In this document: positions 8,604 through 15,485 of the stretch, piece by piece
Layout: the number at the start of each line of letters is the position of its first letter
Position numbering within the stretch: position 1 is the first letter of the stretch
NCBI RefSeq assembly: GCF_039539965.1
Contig: NZ_BAABED010000001.1
Location: 1,860,001 to 1,924,000, forward strand
Direction of reading: 5' to 3'
Length of the DNA: 64,000 bases
From: Arthrobacter methylotrophus
Lineage (GTDB): Bacteria > Actinomycetota > Actinomycetes > Actinomycetales > Micrococcaceae
Notes under the pieces: model-generated
What the model was told of the DNA's origin: nothing
What the model saw: the letters and a program-made list of their open reading frames with translations, nothing else
Database searches by the model: none
Made by a program: the position numbers and the translations under genes

Positions 8604-10169
8604 GTGTTTTTCCTACCAAATCCTGACCGGAGAGTCCCGGACGACCTGATCGTGTCCGCGACCGACATCGTCGCCGGCTCAGTCTGCGAGTTCGCAGCCG
8701 TCCGCAAACTCGATGTGCTCCTTGGCCGGATCCGCGGCGTTCAGGAAGATGATGCTATGGCGGCGCTCACCGCCGCGCTGGGGGACAAGCACGAGGCAAA
8801 GGTCCTGGGCCTGCTCCGGGACGAGTTCGGGAGCTCACGGGTATACGAGGTCAAGCCGCCGCGTACTTTCGACCGGGCCGGACTCAAGGACAGGCACAGG
8901 GAAACCATCCAGGCTCTTCGGGATGGCTACGAGGTCATCTATCAGGGCAGCTTCTTCGACGCCGGTTTCCACGGCCGCGCGGACTTCCTGATCCTCCAGG
9001 AGGACGGCACGTACGCTGTGTTCGACACGAAACTGGCCCGCAGCGCAAAAACCGAGGCCCTCATGCAGCTGGCTGCTTACGCCGATCAGCTGCGGAATGC
9101 CGGCATCCCGGTCCACACCGACGGTCACCTGATCCTGGGCACCGACGAGACAACCAGTCACCCGCTGCCGGAGTCCATCCCGGTGTTCAACGCCGCTCGG
9201 GACCGGCTCCGCGCCGTCCTGGAAGCCCACCGGCTCGGATCCCGGCCGTCCACATGGGGCGACCCGCGCTGGATGACGTGCCTGAAATGCGCCGACTGCA
9301 AAGCCGAAATGGAAGCAGCCGATGACGTGATGCTCGTGCGCCGGATGAACCGGTCACGCCGGGCCAAGCTCATGCAGGCCGGGATCAAGACCATGTCCAT
9401 GTTCGCCGCTGCGGACCTGACCGACGCCGGCATCAAGATGGACCCGCTGTGGGCCGAGCTTCAGGAACAGGCGCGGCTGCAGTCCGGCACCTGCGAGGTG
9501 GACGGCACCATCAACGGCGTCTCCTACGTCGTCCTGGACAACCCGGCCCTGGTCGCCATTCCGAAGCCGGACCCGGGCGACATCTTCTTCGACTTCGAAG
9601 GGGACCCGCTCTGGCAAGACCCGTCCACCGGGCAATGGGGAATCGAGTACCTGTTCGGTCTGGTGGAGTTCGCCCCGGAGGGACATGAGTTCCTTTCGTT
9701 CACCGCCCACTCGCTGGAGGAGGAACGCCAGGCACTCATCGACTTCATCGACCACGTCACCGAGCGCCGGGCCACTTACCCGGGACTTCACATCTACCAC
9801 TACGCCCAGTACGAGGTCAGCGCGCTGCGGAAACTGGCCCGCCGGCACGGGGTCATGGTGGACGAAGTGGAGGAGCTTGTCGAAACCGGCGTGCTCTTCG
9901 ACCTGTACGAGACAGTGAAAGGCTCCGTGCGGATCTCGGACCGGTCCTTCAGCATCAAGAAGCTGGAACCGCTCTACATGCCGGCCGGCCGGATCGGAGT
10001 CACCAACGCCGTCGACTCCATGGTCCAGTACAGCATTTACCGTGACGCAGTCGACCAGGGACAGCTGGAAACAGCGAAGTCGATTTTTTCGTCCATCAAA
10101 AGCTATAACGAATACGATTGCATTTCGACGTGGAAGCTGCGGGACTGGCTCATCAACCTCACCCGGTAG
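8604..10169 (+). CDS. TM0106-type RecB-like nuclease with RNase H-fold domain, no helicase part
   Basis: 521 residues. N-terminal PD-(D/E)XK nuclease: GDKHEAKV near 61-67, D127 in GRADF, and D141-T-K143 in VFDTKLAR. A cysteine pair-rich segment follows (CLKCADCKAE, about 229-238) that may hold an Fe-S cluster or zinc. The second half is an RNase H-like 3'-5' exonuclease fold (DIFFDFEGDP near 326-335, YHYAQYEVSAL, final NEYDCISTWKLRDWL). In related proteins of Mycobacteria and others this is followed by a long SF1 helicase; here the protein stops directly after the exonuclease domain. GTG start with a good binding site. Confidence 0.82.
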   Translation: MFFLPNPDRRVPDDLIVSATDIVAGSVCEFAAVRKLDVLLGRIRGVQEDDAMAALTAALGDKHEAKVLGLLRDEFGSSRVYEVKPPRTFDRAGLKDRHRETIQALRDGYEVIYQGSFFDAGFHGRADFLILQEDGTYAVFDTKLARSAKTEALMQLAAYADQLRNAGIPVHTDGHLILGTDETTSHPLPESIPVFNAARDRLRAVLEAHRLGSRPSTWGDPRWMTCLKCADCKAEMEAADDVMLVRRMNRSRRAKLMQAGIKTMSMFAAADLTDAGIKMDPLWAELQEQARLQSGTCEVDGTINGVSYVVLDNPALVAIPKPDPGDIFFDFEGDPLWQDPSTGQWGIEYLFGLVEFAPEGHEFLSFTAHSLEEERQALIDFIDHVTERRATYPGLHIYHYAQYEVSALRKLARRHGVMVDEVEELVETGVLFDLYETVKGSVRISDRSFSIKKLEPLYMPAGRIGVTNAVDSMVQYSIYRDAVDQGQLETAKSIFSSIKSYNEYDCISTWKLRDWLINLTR

Positions 10170-10201
10170 TTGGCCGGTCAGTCAGTCAGCCACCAGAACC
10201 T

Positions 10202-10234
10202 GCCGCGTCGCACACTTCGTGCGGCGCGGCTTTT
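10202..10234 (+). terminator. Rho-independent terminator overlapping the next promoter
   Basis: Arms 10202-10213 and 10219-10230 pair over 12 bp with one G-U, followed by TTTT. Its right arm and T-run form the upstream hexamer and spacer of the promoter at 10223-10252. Confidence 0.78.
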
Positions 10235-10252
10235 CTGTGCGTCCGCACACAT
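10223..10252 (+). promoter_or_regulatory. class A promoter, gene at 10344 (leadered)
   Basis: GGCGCG, 17 bp, CACACAT at 10246-10252. No gene starts at +1; the coding start is about 85 bp further down, with its own ribosome binding site. Confidence 0.55.
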
Positions 10253-10343
10253 AGGATTCGCATGGGGGATTTTCGTTTCGCTTTTGCCCCTGACGCATCG
10301 ACAGGAGCCGGCACCGCCGGCCACCAGGGACAGAAGGAGCACC

Positions 10344-10976
10344 ATGGGCTTTTGGGACGCAGAAGAGACCGGCGCCGAACGCGCGGCACGCATCAAGGGT
10401 GAAAACCAGGCTGCGGAGCATGCCCGCCGGCAGGCCTCCAAGGAGGAAGAGCGCGAGCACAAGCAGCAGGAACGGTGGGACGCGGAGAATCTCCGGTATC
10501 AGCGTGCAGAGTACGAGGCGGACCTTGCCGCGTGGAAGAAGAACCCGGCGGAGTACGAACGCCGCTACTCCTCGCCGTTCGATGTTCCGGAGATGCCTGG
10601 CAACCCGATCTACGACCAGATCCGCGCGAGGTCCCAGAGGGAGCAGGCGCGGGCGCAAGCGCAGCCCCGGGACGAGCCGATGCCCGCCTTCCTGAAGGTC
10701 GGGCTGGTCGTCCTCGGAGTGATCTTTATCCTCCCGGCGCTCCTGCAGGCGATCATGCCCACCGTCGGCCACGTCCTTCAGATCATCTGGCTGATCGTCC
10801 TCAGCCTTGCAGGCCTGCTGACCGCGGTCTGGCTGGTCCTGAAGCTCACCGCGGGGGATGACCCGGTCAAGCTCCGGCGCGCACAGCTGGTGAACCCGGT
10901 CCGCATCGGCACGATCATCTACCAGGTCGTCCGCGAGCACCTGGCGGAGCGCCGGGCACGGAAGAACGCCGAGTGA
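10344..10976 (+). CDS. membrane protein with charged cytoplasmic N-terminus, 210 aa
   Basis: Function unknown. Residues 1-105 are strongly charged and helical (EHARRQASKEEEREHKQQER), likely a coiled coil. Two membrane helices follow (AFLKVGLVVLGVIFILPALLQ about 112-132, LQIIWLIVLSLAGLLTAVWLVL about 142-163) and a basic tail. ATG 10344 has AGAAGGAG upstream. Its stop overlaps the small gene at 10976 (TGATG), placing it in one operon with the Doc-type toxin module. Confidence 0.72.
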   Translation: MGFWDAEETGAERAARIKGENQAAEHARRQASKEEEREHKQQERWDAENLRYQRAEYEADLAAWKKNPAEYERRYSSPFDVPEMPGNPIYDQIRARSQREQARAQAQPRDEPMPAFLKVGLVVLGVIFILPALLQAIMPTVGHVLQIIWLIVLSLAGLLTAVWLVLKLTAGDDPVKLRRAQLVNPVRIGTIIYQVVREHLAERRARKNAE

Positions 10977-11092
10977 TGGCAGCTGCAAACCCTGTTGCGG
11001 GGGACACCGCGCGCCGGGACGACCTCGAAGCAGGGTTCCAGTTCGTACTCCAGCACGACGCCGAACTGCTGAAGCGGCTGGAGGACGCTTGA
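10976..11092 (+). CDS. short antitoxin-like protein upstream of Doc
   Basis: A 38-residue product. The segment RRDDLEAGFQFVLQHDAELLKRLEDA resembles the toxin-binding C-terminal tail of small antitoxins that precede Doc genes; the usual N-terminal DNA-binding part is not present. The gene overlaps both neighbours (TGATG at 10974, TTGA at 11089), the usual coupling of antitoxin and toxin. It could be a minimal neutralising peptide or a remnant. Confidence 0.6.
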   Translation: MAAANPVAGDTARRDDLEAGFQFVLQHDAELLKRLEDA

Positions 11093-11457
11093 CCGCGCAC
11101 CTGACCGTGGCCGAGGCGAAACACTTCCTGGCCCGCTACGGGTTCTTCGTCCGCGACGAGGGTCTCCTGTCGTCCGCCCTCGCCCGGCCGGTCACCTCCG
11201 TTATGGGCCAGGACGCCTTTGCATCCCTGGAGCTCAAGGCTGCCGTGCTGCTCGAATCGGCTGCACGGAACCACCCGCTCGTGGACGGCAACAAGCGAAC
11301 GTCCTGGACACTGATGGTGCTGTTCCTGTGGCTGAACGGGTACCGGCACGACTTCACCACGGATGACGCCTTCGATCTGGTTGTCGGCGCCGCCGAAGGA
11401 CGCCTCGACCTGGACGAATCCAGCGCCCGCATCGGCAGCCGACTGGTTGCCAGGTAA
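11089..11457 (+). CDS. doc: Doc-type Fic-fold toxin
   Basis: A 122-residue Fic/Doc protein. The active-site motif HPLVDGNKR lies at residues 62-70 (HxFx(D/N)GNK(R/K) family motif; here the F position is L), preceded by the helix FASLELKAAVLLESAARN typical of Doc. Family members inactivate EF-Tu by phosphorylation; whether this one does is inferred. The start is TTG 11089, overlapping the stop of the 38-residue antitoxin candidate. A strong terminator follows. Confidence 0.82.
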   Translation: MTAHLTVAEAKHFLARYGFFVRDEGLLSSALARPVTSVMGQDAFASLELKAAVLLESAARNHPLVDGNKRTSWTLMVLFLWLNGYRHDFTTDDAFDLVVGAAEGRLDLDESSARIGSRLVAR

Positions 11458-11469
11458 CCGGTGGGCGAC

Positions 11470-11503
11470 AGAGCCCCGCAGGTACGAATCTGCGGGGCTC
11501 TAT
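11470..11503. terminator. bidirectional-type terminator
   Basis: 12-bp perfect stem (arms 11470-11481 and 11490-11501) between the Doc gene and the convergent pilin-like gene. Confidence 0.8.
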
Positions 11504-11522
11504 CGTGTTCGGGCCGGCCGGC

Positions 11523-12374
11523 TTAGGAGAGCACGTTGACCTGGACAGTGAAGACTTCGGCGGCCTTGGCGGCCGAGACGTAGGCGTGGTTCCAGGACTG
11601 CTTCGGGTCCGTGCTGCCGTTCGCCATGCCGCCGATCTGGTAGCCGCTCTGCTGCGTGACCGCGCCCGTATCGGCTACGCCGGTGCCATAGGCCTTGCCG
11701 TTCTGGAATTTGGCGACACCGGACCAGTCGGCGGTGACAACCCACTGGACCGGTGTGGCGGCCGGGGCTGTGCCGGTTACTGTCAGCTTGTAGTTGCTGG
11801 TCAGGCCTGCCGTGGAGACGAACTCGCAGGTCAGGGTGGCGCCGGCATTGACCTTGTAGGTGGCGCCGCCGCACGTGGCGGTTTGCGGGTCAGCTGCTGC
11901 CACGAACGGTGTGCCGCCGGCGGCCGTGACGAGCGCGCTGACCTCGGCCGCTGTCAGGCACCCGGGGACGGAGTCTGCGAGGAGCGGCTTCGGGTCGGTG
12001 ACCTGGTCGGTGGCGTAGAACAGCTTGCCGGTCGCTGACCGGGCAATACCGACGTAGCAGCTGCCGGCCGCGTCCGCCTTGACCGCGGGGGCGTTGGGGG
12101 AGGAGATGAGCTGGGCTGCGGCCAGGCCCGCGGAGTCGGTGAACCGGCTGGTGTTGACCTTGGAGACGCCCTGCGCGGTCCGCACGGACCCCAGGTCCTG
12201 CTTGGCCCCGTTGTCCTGAGCGAACGGGATGACTCCGAAAACAGAGGCGAGGACACCGGCTGTGAGGATGCCGACGACAACGACCCCGACCAGGATCGAG
12301 GGCAGATCGAACGCGCCGGATTCGGAGGAGCGCAGCGCCGCGATGCGGGAGCGGAATGATGAACAGGAGAGCAC
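11523..12374 (-). CDS. pilin-like secreted protein
   Basis: 283 residues. Residues 19-60 (SESGAFDLPSILVGVVVVG then ILTAGVLASVFGVIPFAQDN) have the plan of a type IV prepilin: short basic leader, glycine, then a 20-residue hydrophobic helix, followed by a polar surface domain. The Glu at position 5 of classical pilins is missing. The C-terminal domain contains two CxnC pairs (GSCYVG/PGCLT and ATCGG/LTCEF) that could form disulfides. The start GTG 12374 sits 8 nt after AAGGGATC. The gene at 15486 has a near-identical N-terminal 55 residues. Confidence 0.7.
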   Translation of the reverse strand: MLSCSSFRSRIAALRSSESGAFDLPSILVGVVVVGILTAGVLASVFGVIPFAQDNGAKQDLGSVRTAQGVSKVNTSRFTDSAGLAAAQLISSPNAPAVKADAAGSCYVGIARSATGKLFYATDQVTDPKPLLADSVPGCLTAAEVSALVTAAGGTPFVAAADPQTATCGGATYKVNAGATLTCEFVSTAGLTSNYKLTVTGTAPAATPVQWVVTADWSGVAKFQNGKAYGTGVADTGAVTQQSGYQIGGMANGSTDPKQSWNHAYVSAAKAAEVFTVQVNVLS

Positions 12375-12423
12375 GGGGGAGATCCCTTCGGTAACGGACA
12401 GCCCAGCGCTGCCACACCGGAAC

Positions 12424-12460
12424 ATGCGTAGAGGTGGCCGCCTCAGTGTTCTCTACGCAT
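12424..12460. promoter_or_regulatory. divergent pair of class B boxes
   Basis: TACGCATG on the - strand (12430 down to 12424) towards the pilin-like gene, and on the + strand (12454-12460) towards the lipoprotein gene. The + box has GGTGGC at 12433-12438, 15 bp upstream. A shared intergenic switch for two envelope genes. Confidence 0.55.
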
Positions 12461-12508
12461 GTTTCCTACCGGAAGACACCGCCCGGTGCACCCGAGGAAA
12501 GGCACCCC

Positions 12509-12992
12509 ATGAAGAGAACTGTTTTCGCTGCTGCACTACTGGCCACCACCTTGCTGACGTCCGGCTGCGCCGCTGAGGCGGTCACCGGTGCCGTCGCCGC
12601 GCAGGCGGCCCAGGGAAGCGCAGGCGGCCCAGGGAAGCGCAGGCCAGGCGGCCGGGCCGGTGAACGCCATCGAAAAGGCCAAAGAGCAGATCGCAGCCAA
12701 GGCGTACACCGCGCGCATTGTCGCCGAGCACGAATCGATGATGGCCGGCCAGGAGTGGAAGGTCACCGGAGCGGGCTGGAAGCCGGCTGCAGCGGTCACC
12801 ATCACCCTGACCTCACCAGCAGGTGCAACCGTTGGCGTTCCGGTCCACGCCGTCGCCGACGCCAAAGGCCAGCTCAACTCCGCCATCACGCCGCTCGAAG
12901 GCACTATCACGGGGCCGTACACCCTGGTGGCAACCGACCCGACGGACGGCTCAGGACCGCACACAGCCGCCGTGAACATCTTCTCCCAATAG
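12509..12992 (+). pseudogene. lipoprotein gene interrupted by a 19-bp tandem duplication
   Basis: The frame from ATG 12509 encodes a lipoprotein signal peptide (MKRTVFAAALLATTLLTSGC, lipobox LTSGC) and then runs into GC-rich nonsense after about 45 residues. The true downstream part (AQGSAGQAAGPVNAIEKAKEQ ... GPHTAAVNIFSQ) continues in another frame up to 12992. Two copies of a 19-base unit lie at 12601-12619 and 12620-12638; deleting one restores a single frame of about 154 residues. The mature protein would be an Ig-like/beta-rich surface lipoprotein (GQEWKVTGAGWKPAAAVTITL). Either a phase-variation event or a recent knock-out; an assembly error cannot be excluded. Confidence 0.75.
12601..12638 (+). 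repeat. 19-bp direct tandem repeat, two copies
   Basis: Units 12601-12619 and 12620-12638 are identical, followed by five bases of a third. 19 is not a multiple of 3, so copy number decides whether the lipoprotein is read through. Confidence 0.9.
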
Positions 12993-13012
12993 GTCTTCCA
13001 TACCCGCGCAGC

Positions 13013-13040
13013 GGTGAGAGGAAGCCCCGTGTCTACGCAT
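13013..13040 (+). promoter_or_regulatory. class B promoter without a sense gene
   Basis: GGTGAG at 13013-13018, 15 bp, TACGCAT at 13034-13040. Downstream on + there is only the antisense of the Panacea gene and a doubtful 36-codon frame from the ATG inside the box. Confidence 0.45.
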
Positions 13041-13091
13041 GTTTTTGAAGGGGCGGAAGGGCTGCACGGAGTCCCGGAATTCGTCCGCCCG

Positions 13092-13580
13092 CTACTCTGC
13101 CTGTGCTGCGGCAAACTCGGCGACCGGTTCGCCTTCCAGGGCGCTGTAAAACGAAAGCATCCGCTCGACCTCGATGATCCGGCCCCTTTCGCCGGGTGCG
13201 GTTCCGGCCCATGCGTCCTGCCACGGAGCCTCGCTCTTGACGACGGCGTTGAGGACGTACGGGCGCAACCCGCCGTAGGCGCTGACTACCTCGTCGATGC
13301 TTTCGAGCTGCGCCGCCGTGAACACCTCCGGGTTGCCGGGCACGTCCCGGATCAGGAAGACCCCGGGGTGGGTAGCGTGCAGCTCCGGGCTCACCGGCCC
13401 GGTGCCCCAGGCGAAGAATGCAGCGTCGGTGAGCAGCTCTTCGTCCCAGACCAGGTGCCATGCCTGGGCGTAGAAGGCCAGTTTGTGCAGGCGCATGGTC
13501 GCGATCTCACCCGTGCGGGCCAGGATGGCGGCGGCCAGGTCGAAAATGGTGGCGTCGGGTCGGGATTGAGTATTTTCCAT
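13092..13580 (-). CDS. Panacea-domain (SocA/GepA-like) antitoxin-type protein
   Basis: 162 residues with the Panacea core: MRLHKLAFYAQAWHLVWDEELLTD and FFAWGTGPVSPELHATHP, the pattern seen in SocA/GepA-like proteins (DUF4065). Panacea proteins act as broad antitoxins for different toxins, and also as proteolysis adaptors in SocA. No toxin gene is directly next to it on the same strand, so it is an orphan or serves another locus. The start is ATG 13580, exactly 7 bp after its CACACAT box, so the message is leaderless. Confidence 0.83.
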   Translation of the reverse strand: MENTQSRPDATIFDLAAAILARTGEIATMRLHKLAFYAQAWHLVWDEELLTDAAFFAWGTGPVSPELHATHPGVFLIRDVPGNPEVFTAAQLESIDEVVSAYGGLRPYVLNAVVKSEAPWQDAWAGTAPGERGRIIEVERMLSFYSALEGEPVAEFAAAQAE

Positions 13581-13587
13581 TCCGGTC

Positions 13588-13617
13588 ATGTGTGCGGCCA
13601 TTGCCGGCTGGCTCCCC
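13588..13617 (-). promoter_or_regulatory. class A promoter, Panacea gene
   Basis: On the - strand GGGGAG (13617-13612), 17 bp, CACACAT (13594-13588), GACCGGA, ATG. Its upstream hexamer abuts that of the + strand class B promoter at 13618. Confidence 0.75.
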
Positions 13618-13645
13618 GGTGAGGACCGGCCAGAGGTCTACGCAT
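13618..13645 (+). promoter_or_regulatory. class B promoter, gene at 13679
   Basis: GGTGAG at 13618-13623, 15 bp, TACGCAT at 13639-13645. Back to back with the class A promoter of the Panacea gene. Confidence 0.55.
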
Positions 13646-13678
13646 GTTCCTGCATGACAGCACCATTGGAGGAAGTCC

Positions 13679-14020
13679 GTGTTCTACCCCGTACTGACCG
13701 TCGTCGTGGGCTCCATCGTGGCGATCATCTCAGCCATCTCCTTGTTCATCTGCGCCCGCGCGGGCGGGATCTTCCTCAACCAGGCTCGCTTCCTTGCCTG
13801 CGGCATCCTGTTGATCCTGCATTTTCCCCTCACCAATTTTCTGGACGGCCTGATTCTGTCCTGGTTGGAGAAGCTCGGCACCATTGACGGCAGCTCCACT
13901 GCCTCATATTGGGCCGCTACAGCCGTCGTCGTGGCCGTTCAGCTGATCATCCTGCCCACGAGCCGGGAACTGTACGCAACCTACATGGCAGACCGGCTCA
14001 CCCACCGCGACCGCGTCTGA
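13679..14020 (+). CDS. small membrane protein, three helices
   Basis: 113 residues with hydrophobic segments at about 4-26 (PVLTVVVGSIVAIISAISLF), 36-60 and 80-98. Short basic C-terminus. No family recognised. The start is GTG 13679 with GGAGGAAG 5 nt upstream; the ATG at 13654 lies in a different frame. Confidence 0.65.
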   Translation: MFYPVLTVVVGSIVAIISAISLFICARAGGIFLNQARFLACGILLILHFPLTNFLDGLILSWLEKLGTIDGSSTASYWAATAVVVAVQLIILPTSRELYATYMADRLTHRDRV

Positions 14021-14060
14021 CCCGAGGCCCGGTTACAACCGCAGGGGTGAAGAACGCCTT

Positions 14061-14090
14061 GATGAGCGAAACCGGTCATCCCGCACACAT
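14061..14090 (+). promoter_or_regulatory. class A promoter with long leader, LysM gene
   Basis: GATGAG, 17 bp, CACACAT at 14084-14090. The coding start is about 140 bp downstream; the leader contains a 9-bp stem (14141-14149 with 14164-14172). Confidence 0.55.
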
Positions 14091-14140
14091 AGTGTGAGGT
14101 GACCCGGCGCGGCCTTCGTGGCTCCCGGTCCACCGCGCCC

Positions 14141-14172
14141 AGACCACCGTCGGATTTGCCCGTCGGTGGTCT
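14141..14172 (+). promoter_or_regulatory. leader hairpin of the LysM transglycosylase gene
   Basis: AGACCACCG pairs with CGGTGGTCT across a 14-nt loop, then CTTTCA. It may attenuate or stabilise the transcript. I see no match to the conserved core of the c-di-AMP riboswitch often found before such genes. Confidence 0.45.
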
Positions 14173-14238
14173 TTCACTGCCCAGACCCGACTCCCCCCGT
14201 CAGCGAGGAGGTCCGGTCCGCCACGATAGAGGAATTTC

Positions 14239-15399
14239 ATGAGCAAGTCAGCGCGCCGCCTGAGCGCCGCCGTCACCGCGGGGGCCGCGATGTCGGCCGT
14301 CGTCCTGTCCACCCTGATCAGCGGAACCTCCGCGTACGCCGCACCCCCGGCGGAGTACCCTGCACCCATGCAGGTCTCCGCGTCGGGTACCTACACTGTC
14401 CGTCCCGGGGACACGTTGAGCGGGATTGCCGCACGGCACGGCATCAGCCTCGCCGCCATCTTCGCGGCCAATCACATGAACATGCGCACGATCATCTACC
14501 CCGGCCAGATCATCAAGGTCGGCCCCGCAGCACAAGCTCCCGCCCCCGCACCCGTTCCTGCTGCTCCCGTTGCTCCAGCGTCCAGTGTGGTCGTGAAGGC
14601 AGGAGACACCCTCAGCGCCATCGCGGCCCGCAACAGAGTGAGCCTCGCCTCGATCCTCGCGGCCAACAACCTGCAGATGCGCTCGATCATCTACCCGGGC
14701 CAGAAGATCCTTCTGGCGCCCTCAGCACCCGCTGCGAAACCGGCACCGACAGCCCAGGCCACTGTTGCACCAACCATCACCCCGGCAGCCACCACCCACA
14801 TCGTGAAGGCGGGCGACACACTTTCCCGGATCGCCGCCAGCTACGGCGTCAGCGTCTCCTCAGTGCTCTCCGCCAACGGCATGACGCTCAAAACGATCAT
14901 CTACCCGGGTCAAAGGATCAAGATCGGCACTGCATCGTCGGTCAGTCCGGCTGCTCCTGTCACCGCGCCGACGGCCTCTTCGCGCGGACCGGCCTCCATC
15001 GCGAACCCATCCTCGGCCCAGCTGAAAACCATGGTCGCCGATACCGCCCGCCGCATGGGAGTGGACCCGTCCCTGGCCCTGGCGTTCGCCATGCAGGAGT
15101 CCAGCTTCCGCCAGAACGTCATTTCCCCTGCCGGGGCGATCGGAACCATGCAGGTCATGCCGAGCTCCGGGGAGTGGGCCTCCCAGCTCGTGGGCCGGCC
15201 CCTGGACCTCCACAATGCCCAGGACAACATCACCGCCGGCGTGGCAATCATCGCCTCGCTCGTGCACACCAGCCCGAGCACCGCGATCGCCATCGCCTCC
15301 TACTACCAGGGCCAGTACTCAGTCCTGCACAGGGGCATGTACGAGGACACAAAGGCATACGTCTCTTCGGTCCTGAACCACCAGAAGAGCTTCCGCTGA
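14239..15399 (+). CDS. secreted peptidoglycan hydrolase, three LysM and one SLT domain
   Basis: 386 residues. Signal peptide (residues 1-34, ending ..SAYAAP). LysM repeats at about 51-93, 116-158 and 191-233, each with the YTVRPGDTLSGIA / PGQxIK pattern, separated by alanine/proline linkers. The last 125 residues are a soluble lytic transglycosylase fold with catalytic Glu in FAMQESSFRQN, followed by GAIGTMQVMP and the NITAGVAI motif. It would bind and cleave glycan strands outside the cell. Start ATG 14239 behind TAGAGGAATTTC. Flanked by two hairpins at its 3' end. Confidence 0.9.
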   Translation: MSKSARRLSAAVTAGAAMSAVVLSTLISGTSAYAAPPAEYPAPMQVSASGTYTVRPGDTLSGIAARHGISLAAIFAANHMNMRTIIYPGQIIKVGPAAQAPAPAPVPAAPVAPASSVVVKAGDTLSAIAARNRVSLASILAANNLQMRSIIYPGQKILLAPSAPAAKPAPTAQATVAPTITPAATTHIVKAGDTLSRIAASYGVSVSSVLSANGMTLKTIIYPGQRIKIGTASSVSPAAPVTAPTASSRGPASIANPSSAQLKTMVADTARRMGVDPSLALAFAMQESSFRQNVISPAGAIGTMQVMPSSGEWASQLVGRPLDLHNAQDNITAGVAIIASLVHTSPSTAIAIASYYQGQYSVLHRGMYEDTKAYVSSVLNHQKSFR

Positions 15400-15437
15400 C
15401 TCCAAGGCCGCGGGAGCGTCCCGTGGCCGGAAAACAG

Positions 15438-15471
15438 CGATGGCACCCTCATTGCGCAGAGGGTGCCATCG
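15438..15471. terminator. bidirectional terminator between convergent genes
   Basis: 13-bp perfect stem (15438-15450 with 15459-15471, 8-nt loop). A second hairpin (15406-15415 with 15419-15428) lies just before it. Confidence 0.82.
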
Positions 15472-15485
15472 TTGAGCGGATAGGG

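Noticed and set aside
13034..13148. 36-codon frame starting inside the class B box
   Set aside because: Cysteine- and serine-rich chance peptide antisense to the Panacea gene; no supporting signal.
14084..14238. c-di-AMP riboswitch before the LysM transglycosylase gene
   Set aside because: Expected from genomic context in actinobacteria, but I could not find the conserved core; only a simple hairpin is visible.
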